Assembly: GCF_016820515.1 (NCBI RefSeq)
Contig: NZ_JADHDV010000024.1
Location: forward strand, 1-59,854
Direction: 5' to 3'
DNA: 59,854 bases
Origin: Pseudoxanthomonas beigongshangi
GTDB lineage: Bacteria; Pseudomonadota; Gammaproteobacteria; Xanthomonadales; Xanthomonadaceae
Under the pieces are notes generated by a model, which saw nothing but the letters and a program-made list of their open reading frames with translations, did no database searches and was not told the DNA's origin. Position numbers and translations under genes: made by a program. Positions 53,546 to 59,854 of this stretch are shown here, in pieces. The first letter of the stretch is position 1. Each line of letters opens with the position of its first letter.

Positions 53546-54592
53546 CTACTCCAACACCGCCTGCACATCCACGATGCTCACCCCCGGCATCTGCCCCAGC
53601 CACTGATCGAACCAGGGTTTGTGCGACGCACCGACAATGTTCAGCACGCGCTGCCCCGGCCGATCACGCACCGTCTCCAGGATATTGGCGACCATGCGCA
53701 GGTTGCGGATTTCCCAGCCGTTGACCCATATCTGCGGATAGTGCTGCGGCGACTGCGCACGCAACGGGCCACGCAGATTGTTCTCGGCATAGATCCACGA
53801 CACCTCGGGCTGGTTGATGTAGCGATACAGCGGCAGCAGGTCCGGCGCCTTGATCAGGCGGTCCTGCTCGGCGATGGCCTGCTCCAGCTTCGTGCGATCG
53901 GTCTTCCACGCCGCCATCACCGCTTCGCCGAAGGCCTGGGTATCCGCGATCTGATGGCTGTCGCCGGTGTGATCGTCGATGGGATGCACGCGCTCCAGTC
54001 CCAACGTGGCCGCCAGCCGCGCGCCGATCTGGAAGCTCTCGTTGTTGCGCGTTTCCAGCTCGCGCAACACCTGCACCAGCGTCTCGTCCAGACCGTCACC
54101 GACGCGGCGCTCGCCCGCCGGCAGCCGCAGCCATTGCACGTAGGCCGACGCCGGGTCGCTGGCGGCCAGGAACAGCGCGGCCAGATGCCGGCGCTGCGCG
54201 GGCGCCGGATTCGCCGGCCACGCGGCCAGCGCCTTGTTCACCCCGGCAATCGCGGCGGGAATATCCAGGCCCGTGGCCGCCTTGGCCTTGTCCGTGCTCC
54301 GGCAGTAGTCCTCGCCGTATACGGTGGGATGGCGCGCGGCCAGATCGCACTGCTCACCGCCAATCGCCTCGATGGTGATGACCTGCGGCTTGAACGCGGC
54401 CAGCTTGTCCAGCAGCGGCGCCAGCGCCTCCACCTTGAAATCCTTCTGCTCGCGCAGGTGGACCGACCCCAGCACCAGCATCTGCGTGCGCGGCCCGACC
54501 ATGTCGTCATCGAGCGTGGTCAGGTTCTGGGCATGGGCCAGTAAAGGCGCACCGCCCACCAGACAAGCCATCAGCATCATCGTCTTGCGCAT
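53546..54592 (-). CDS. DUF5694-type exported protein (TraB/EreA-like fold)
   Basis: A 348-residue exported protein with a signal peptide (MMLMACLVGGAPLLAHAQ). The N-terminal core TQMLVLGSVHLREQKDF with KPQVITIEAIGG looks like the TraB/GumN/EreA superfamily, which has two Glu/His-bearing motifs; a late RVLNIVGASHKPWFDQWL matches the second. Members are esterases or peptidases of unknown substrate. This is the DUF5694 pattern. The ATG at 54592 gives the signal peptide; an upstream extension is not family-like. Confidence 0.7.
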   Translation of the reverse strand: MRKTMMLMACLVGGAPLLAHAQNLTTLDDDMVGPRTQMLVLGSVHLREQKDFKVEALAPLLDKLAAFKPQVITIEAIGGEQCDLAARHPTVYGEDYCRSTDKAKAATGLDIPAAIAGVNKALAAWPANPAPAQRRHLAALFLAASDPASAYVQWLRLPAGERRVGDGLDETLVQVLRELETRNNESFQIGARLAATLGLERVHPIDDHTGDSHQIADTQAFGEAVMAAWKTDRTKLEQAIAEQDRLIKAPDLLPLYRYINQPEVSWIYAENNLRGPLRAQSPQHYPQIWVNGWEIRNLRMVANILETVRDRPGQRVLNIVGASHKPWFDQWLGQMPGVSIVDVQAVLE

Positions 54593-54758
54593 CCATCCGT
54601 CCTCGGTTGTATTCCCGGACAGTGCGATGCACGAAGAGGTGGCAGGGTTTAAATCCGGACCGAAGCGGATGATGTGCGAGGCGCGCGCATCACCGCTGGC
54701 TGCACACATGACGGCACGCGGGGAAAGCCCATCTTCCCCGGCATGCCGCACACCCACA

Positions 54759-55064
54759 TCAGCGCATCGCGCGCTTGCGTTTCAGCAGCTTCCGCTTGGG
54801 GCCATCACCCGGCTGGGCCGGAGTGACCGAGATCCACTCGGACTGGTTCATGATGCGGTCGACCTGCCGCTCCATGTTCTCGAAGCTGGCGTACCAGCGG
54901 TGGATGGCCATGGTGGGTTCGTTGTGTTCGTCGCCACCGCAGGCGGCGCTGAGGCAGCCCATCAGGTTGAGCTGGCTGCGCAGTTGTTTCAGTTCGTAGA
55001 TGGCCGCTTCGGAAAAGAAATAGCCGGTGCGGGGCAAAGCGGGCGTAGCAGACTCTGAACTCAT
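54759..55064 (-). CDS. small XAC0095-like protein
   Basis: A 101-residue protein with GYFFSEAAIYELKQLRSQLNLMGCLS, which resembles the XAC0095 family of small proteins confined to xanthomonads. The C-terminus is basic (PKRKLLKRKRAMR). GGAGTACTACCA places the ribosome site 8 bases before the ATG at 55064, which settles the start. The function is unknown. Confidence 0.6.
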   Translation of the reverse strand: MSSESATPALPRTGYFFSEAAIYELKQLRSQLNLMGCLSAACGGDEHNEPTMAIHRWYASFENMERQVDRIMNQSEWISVTPAQPGDGPKRKLLKRKRAMR

Positions 55065-55333
55065 TGGTAGTACTCCAAATTTCTTCGATGGCTTTACGTT
55101 ACGAAGGAGTTTTGGAGCTCCGGTGACGAGTTTGCCTTCGCCATCGAACGCGTTCAATGCTTTGGCGTTCAATGTTATGCAGATGACGAGATATGCCATC
55201 CACCGTCATTCGGTGAGAAACAAACATCTCACGCAGACACTTCCCCGAGTGGATCCATTGCCATTCGCCACACGAACGCCATCCAGCGTCCGCTGTCATC
55301 GTTGTTGGGATAACTATGCGCTGTACGATTTCA

Positions 55334-56014
55334 TCACTCGCCCATGAAGTAGCGCGTGGTCGCCATCATGCGTACCTGTGCCGTCGTGTTGACCGATGGC
55401 GTGTGCAGCGTGCGCAGGTCCATCAGGAACACGTCGCCGGCGCGCCCCGACATTTCCACGAGCCGGATGCCAAGACCGGCAAGGTCCCGCTCCAGATCCG
55501 TCGACGTCCTGAGCACTCGCCTCAACGCCGGCATCGCATCGGCGCCGAGCCGATGGGATCCGGCCAGCGCCAGCGTCGCTCCCCCGTGGGGGGTCACGTC
55601 ATCGATGAGGAAGAACGCCTGGATGCCGGGGATCGGGCCGTCCGCATCCGCCCCCACATCCACGTGCCAGTTCAGGCCTTGCAGTGTCCAGGTCCCCTGC
55701 TTCACGGGCGACAGCAACAATTGCGTGTCCTGGACGCCGGACGGCGTGCGTCCACCGAGGTGCGCGACCCCCTGCCTCAGATCCGGTGTCGCCAGTGTTT
55801 CGTGCAGGCCCGGCAGCTTCACCAGCGCGGACAACCGGCCGATCTGCTGGAAGACCGGCAGGGCCCGCAGCGACGCTGATACGCCGCGTCCCGCGTGCAC
55901 GCGCTTCAACTCGAGATCCAGTGCCCGCTTGAGCGCCGCCAGCCGGGTCCGCGGATGGAATCCCTCCAGGCGCAGGCAGCCCTGTGCCGCGAAGTGGTCC
56001 GGATCGAATTTCAT
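55334..56014 (-). CDS. phytanoyl-CoA dioxygenase (PhyH)-like protein
   Basis: A 226-residue iron(II)/2-oxoglutarate dioxygenase-like protein. The iron ligands are likely the His and Asp of NWHVDVGADADGP and the later His of LRTLHTP; VRMMATTRYFMGE follows with the usual Arg that holds 2-oxoglutarate. The ATG at 56014 (MKFDPDHFAAQGCLRLEGF) matches PhyH N-termini. Members hydroxylate diverse small molecules; no pathway context is nearby. Confidence 0.75.
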   Translation of the reverse strand: MKFDPDHFAAQGCLRLEGFHPRTRLAALKRALDLELKRVHAGRGVSASLRALPVFQQIGRLSALVKLPGLHETLATPDLRQGVAHLGGRTPSGVQDTQLLLSPVKQGTWTLQGLNWHVDVGADADGPIPGIQAFFLIDDVTPHGGATLALAGSHRLGADAMPALRRVLRTSTDLERDLAGLGIRLVEMSGRAGDVFLMDLRTLHTPSVNTTAQVRMMATTRYFMGE

Positions 56015-56144
56015 TGCAAATCGAATGACCGTTTTGAGACTGGGCGACGAACTCCGCTCCAAGATCATCTCGTTCGATTTTGAGACAAGAGGCGCCGGGG
56101 GTGTGCCGGGACGAGCTTGTCTGGCCCGCCCTACTTTGAAATCT

Positions 56145-56182
56145 GAGTTATACAACCGTCTCTGTCCTTAGTTGTATAACTC
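56145..56182. promoter_or_regulatory. perfect 12-bp inverted repeat, likely operator
   Basis: GAGTTATACAAC (56145-56156) and GTTGTATAACTC (56171-56182) are perfectly inverted with a 14-base spacer. The position, 13 bp ahead of the decayed gene start and 131 bp upstream of the dioxygenase start, fits an operator for a repressor of a toxin-antitoxin-like unit. The right arm contains TATAAC, which could be a -10. Confidence 0.6.
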
Positions 56183-56194
56183 GGACTATCCGTC

Positions 56195-56616
56195 ATGACC
56201 GCGCTCTATCGCGAACTCCCGGCAGGCGCCCAGGCCGCCTGCGGCGAAGCCTATGAAGCGACCCACCATGCGGAACTGCACCGGAGCATGGCCCCCCTGT
56301 CGGGCTCCTTTCAGTCCAAGTCCATCAAGGGCAAGCGTGGTACTTCGCCTCGTTGGACGGCAGGGCCCGTCAGATTTACGTGAGGCCGGCGTCCGACCAT
56401 GTCGAGTCGCTCAAAGACCTCGAATAAGCCGGCACCGTGATCGAATGCATGCTCGACCAGGGGTATGTGGATGCGCTGCAGGCATCGGTCGCGGACCTCC
56501 TTGAACGCGGCAGCGGCTGGCGCTCCCGGTTCGATACGGCGATCAAGCGCCTGTCCGCGCGCCACGCCGCCATCGCCGCGCGCTTCGTCGCGGACGTCAG
56601 CAGCCAAGCTCAATAG
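56195..56616 (+). pseudogene. decayed gene with frameshift, GSU2403/nucleotidyltransferase-like
   Basis: The frame opens at ATG 56195 (MTALYRELPAGAQAACGEAYEATHHAE). Around 56330 the true reading shifts by one base: the continuation WYFASLDGRARQIYVRPASDHVESL lies in another frame and stops at 56426. A third fragment (IECMLDQGYVDALQASVADLLERGSGWRS to SQAQ) follows to 56616. The pieces resemble the N-terminal strand set and C-terminal helices of GSU2403-type nucleotidyltransferase proteins with the catalytic middle lost. I assign this family by pattern only. It is divergent from the dioxygenase gene. Confidence 0.55.
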
Positions 56617-56919
56617 GCGCCCGCTGGCCCGAGGGGCCCAGACGCATCCACCCCGCCTTCTCCGGCGAACATGCCGTCAACGCACGGTTCTCCGCCACCA
56701 CCTGAAACTCCAGGAAGTCCGCAGCCTGTTTGGCGTCACGGACCCACCGGCCTCCGGCCCCCTTGTCGCGGGCCTGCCCGCGCGAAACGTCCATCCACCA
56801 AGCCTTGCGCGCGTGGGGGCTCCGAAAATTCAAACATCCGTTTAAAACGCCAACAACTTCGGCGATCTGGACAGGATCGCCGGCTTCGCGCAGACTGCCG
56901 CCCTCCCGTCGGAGCGCCC
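56617..56919. other. gap between the pseudogene and aroQ
   Basis: No supported gene. A minus-strand open frame at 56597-56833 contains [32 protein letters not shown], whose composition is protein-like, but it has no recognised family, no ribosome site and overlaps the decayed gene, so it may be a remnant. The aroQ promoter should lie in the last 100 bases. Confidence 0.35.
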
Positions 56920-57360
56920 ATGGCTAAACTGCTGGTCCTGCATGGTCCCAACCTCAACCTGCTCGGCACCCGCGAGCCGGAGGTGTACGGCCATGCCACG
57001 CTGGCGGACATCGACGCCGCCCTGCTGGCGCAGGCGCAGGCGGCGGGCCATGAGCTGTCCAGCTTCCAGTCCAATGCCGAGCATTTGCTGGTGGACCGGG
57101 TCCAGGCGGCCCGCACGGATGGTACCGCCTTCGTCCTGATCAATCCGGCCGCCTTCACCCACACCTCGGTCGCCCTGCGCGACGCGCTGGCGGCGGTGGC
57201 CCTGCCCTTCATCGAAATCCACCTGTCCAACCCGCACCGCCGCGAGCCGTTCCGCCACCACAGCTATTTCAGCGATCTGGCGGTCGGCGTGGTCTGCGGG
57301 TTCGGCGCCGACAGTTACCGCTACGCGCTGGATGCCGCGCTGGCGCGATTGTCCGGCTGA
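56920..57360 (+). CDS. aroQ: type II 3-dehydroquinate dehydratase
   Basis: A 146-residue type II dehydroquinase of the shikimate pathway. The active-site lid is [11 protein letters not shown] (Arg18, Tyr23), followed by the conserved [17 protein letters not shown] and the [18 protein letters not shown] substrate loop. It forms dodecamers and dehydrates 3-dehydroquinate. It precedes accB and accC, the order common to gammaproteobacteria. Confidence 0.96.
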   Translation: MAKLLVLHGPNLNLLGTREPEVYGHATLADIDAALLAQAQAAGHELSSFQSNAEHLLVDRVQAARTDGTAFVLINPAAFTHTSVALRDALAAVALPFIEIHLSNPHRREPFRHHSYFSDLAVGVVCGFGADSYRYALDAALARLSG

Positions 57361-57421
57361 TCCTTTCCCACCTTTTCCTTTTCGTTCCCCGTCTGGGAAC
57401 CCGCTCAACCAAGAGGCCCCT

Positions 57422-57901
57422 ATGGATCTCCGCAAAATCAAGAAACTGATCGACCTGCTGGAAGAGTCGAACCTCGCCGAAATCGAAATCAAGGAAGGCG
57501 AGGAATCCGTGCGCCTGGCGCGCGTGCCCAAGGGCGGCCTGGTCGCCGCCGCGCCGGCCCCGGTGTACGCCCCGGTCGAGGCCCGCCCGGCCGCGCCGAT
57601 GCCGATGAGCTCGCCCACCGAAGCCTCCACCGGCGGCGCCGCCAAGGCCGGCGGCAACCTGCCCGAAGGCCACGTGATGCGCGCGCCGATGGTCGGCACC
57701 TTCTACGCCTCGGCCTCGCCGGACAAGCCGGCCTTCGTCAGCGTCGGCCAGGCCGTCAAGGCCGGCGACACCCTGGCGATCATCGAGGCAATGAAGATGT
57801 TCAACCCGATCGAAGCCGACGTCTCCGGCACCATCCAGGCCATCCTGGCCGAGAACGGCCAGCCGGTGGAGTTCGATCAGCCGTTGTTCGTGATCGGCTG
57901 A
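57422..57901 (+). CDS. accB: biotin carboxyl carrier protein of acetyl-CoA carboxylase
   Basis: A 159-residue BCCP. An N-terminal helical region ([19 protein letters not shown]) and an Ala/Pro-rich linker lead to the biotinyl domain, with Lys125 in EAMKM as the biotin site and the thumb [22 protein letters not shown]. It carries carboxybiotin between AccC and the carboxyltransferase in fatty-acid synthesis. The normal partner gene accC follows, but separated by the four-helix-bundle gene. Confidence 0.96.
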   Translation: MDLRKIKKLIDLLEESNLAEIEIKEGEESVRLARVPKGGLVAAAPAPVYAPVEARPAAPMPMSSPTEASTGGAAKAGGNLPEGHVMRAPMVGTFYASASPDKPAFVSVGQAVKAGDTLAIIEAMKMFNPIEADVSGTIQAILAENGQPVEFDQPLFVIG

Positions 57902-57913
57902 CGCCGATCACGA

Positions 57914-57943
57914 CGGGATTCGGGATTCGTGATTCGGGATTCG
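57914..57943. repeat. GGGATTCG heptad repeats, left arm
   Basis: GGGATTCGGGATTCGTGATT and a further heptad stand in direct repeat. The reverse-complement counterpart is at 58330-58358, so they bracket the four-helix-bundle gene as inverted ends. The GTG start of that gene lies inside this arm. Confidence 0.8.
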
Positions 57944-58358
57944 GCCAAGCAGCGACCGCATGAGCGCCTGGAGGTCTGGCGCGATGCGATGACGCTGGTC
58001 GAATCCATCTACCAGATCACGGTGCCGTTTCCCGATTCGGAGCGATTTGGTCTGACCATGCAGTTGCGCCGTGCCGCTGTCAGCGTGCCTTCGAACATCG
58101 CCGAGGGCGCCGCACGTCGTTCGACCGCCGAATACTTGCGCTTCCTTTCAATGGCGCGGGGCTCGCTGGCCGAGATCAGCACGCAGATCGAGATAGCGCG
58201 ACGCCTTGGCTACCTGGCCGCTCGGGACACTATCGAAGATCTGGTTGATCGCAACTTCGCACGCCTCAATGCCCTGATCCGCTCGCTCGAATCCTCGCCG
58301 CGTGGTGTCCGCGAGACGCACGCCTCCTACGAATCCCCAATCCCGAATCCCCAATCCC

Positions 58359-58369
<11 letters not shown>
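57929..58369 (+). CDS. four-helix-bundle (S23/IVP, Avd-like) protein between accB and accC
   Basis: A 146-residue four-helix-bundle protein of the family first seen in 23S rRNA intervening sequences (S23/IVP) and related to the Avd accessory protein of diversity-generating retroelements. Signatures are [42 protein letters not shown] and [28 protein letters not shown]. The reading frame starts with GTG inside the left heptad repeats and its last residues (IPNPQS) are read from the right heptads; its end overlaps the accC start by 11 bases. It looks like an insertion into the accBC operon, with its own inverted ends. Function unknown. Confidence 0.85.
58330..58358. repeat. GAATCCCC heptad repeats, right arm
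   Basis: GAATCCCCAATCCCGAATCC and a further heptad mirror the left arm at 57914. They end one base before the accC start codon at 58359, so the accC ribosome site must lie in repeat sequence. Confidence 0.8.
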
Positions 58370-59726
<1,357 letters not shown>

Positions 59727-59748
59727 TCGAAGCCTCTTCCCACTTCCC

Positions 59749-59771
59749 TGTGGGAGCGACGTAAGTCGCGA
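59749..59771. repeat. single REP-like element
   Basis: One copy of GGGAGCGACGTAAGTCGC stands between accC and its terminator, matching the paired elements at 14483 and 46829. Confidence 0.85.
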
Positions 59772-59778
59772 AGAGACC

Positions 59779-59810
59779 CGGCCCGGAGCGGAAACGCTTC
59801 GGGCCGTTTC
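59779..59810 (+). terminator. accC rho-independent terminator
   Basis: CGGCCCGGAGCG-gaaa-CGCTTCGGGCCG forms a 12-bp stem with one mismatch, followed by TTTCGTTT. It closes the aroQ-accB-accC unit; the remaining bases to the window end hold no gene. Confidence 0.75.
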
Positions 59811-59854
59811 GTTTGGGGCGAGGGTTTGCGAGCCAGGTGATATCACGGTCGCGA

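Noticed and set aside
56597..56833. 78-codon minus-strand frame after the decayed gene
   Set aside because: Part looks protein-like, but there is no ribosome site, no known family and it overlaps the pseudogene, so it is only mentioned as a possible remnant.

Overview
The window comes from a high-GC gammaproteobacterium, most likely a member of the Xanthomonadaceae/Lysobacteraceae (Lysobacter, Luteimonas, Pseudoxanthomonas type). The grounds are the groES-groEL, cutA, dsbD, tlpA-like, aroQ, accB, accC order, a split B12-dependent ribonucleotide reductase, a small protein resembling the xanthomonad XAC0095 family, and intergenic repeats of the kind common in this group. No rRNA, tRNA, complete insertion sequence, prophage or CRISPR array is visible.

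Layout. 1-1706: a possible gene end, an exported amidohydrolase and a GNAT acetyltransferase. 1707-4738: a visibly lower-GC island with a two-gene unit, a GNAT-PIN-GNAT-like-PUA-like multidomain protein overlapped by an ASCH protein; this is the best candidate for an undescribed system. 4739-9204: split class II ribonucleotide reductase (nrdJa, nrdJb) with a histone-H1-like gene between the halves. 9443-14462: DegP-type protease, a YqjD/YqjE-type envelope operon, a 154-bp tandem repeat array and a PerM-type permease. 14645-18443: HAD phosphatase, M17 aminopeptidase and a diguanylate cyclase. 18687-27145: an ABC exporter with a DesKR-type two-component system, divergent from a MacAB-like adaptor/ATPase/two-permease operon. 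27197-32193: an isoquinoline-1-oxidoreductase-type molybdoenzyme (IorA, IorB, dihaem cytochrome) divergent from its XdhC and MocA-like maturation genes. 32303-35317: a hydrolase behind Pho-box-like repeats and two DMT exporters. 35585-43257: Prc protease, LipA, a large AsmA-like protein and a CoA transferase. 43258-49081: repeat array, GNAT protein, tandem glycine riboswitch with a TRIC/UPF0126 channel, DAHP synthase behind an aromatic-codon attenuator, and groESL under a CIRCE operator. 49240-59854: an AbrB/Doc toxin-antitoxin pair, cutA-dsbD-tlpA, an EreA/TraB-like protein, a dioxygenase, a decayed gene next to a perfect inverted repeat, and aroQ-accB-(four-helix bundle)-accC.

Regulation readable from sequence: CIRCE (groESL), tandem glycine aptamers, a Phe/Tyr/Trp transcription attenuator, a probable NrdR box, Pho-box-like heptamers, and an apparently leaderless toxin-antitoxin promoter. 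Three repeat families recur. The first is C-run/G-run hairpin elements, amplified into arrays of about 92, 131-132, 133 and 154 bp, with one related copy lying inside the nrdJb reading frame. The second is REP-like palindromes. The third is GGGATTCG-type heptads, which flank the four-helix-bundle gene inside the acc operon and also lie between groES and groEL.

Coordinates were worked out by eye from the sequence and translations. Family assignments are by recognition of motifs, not by database search.
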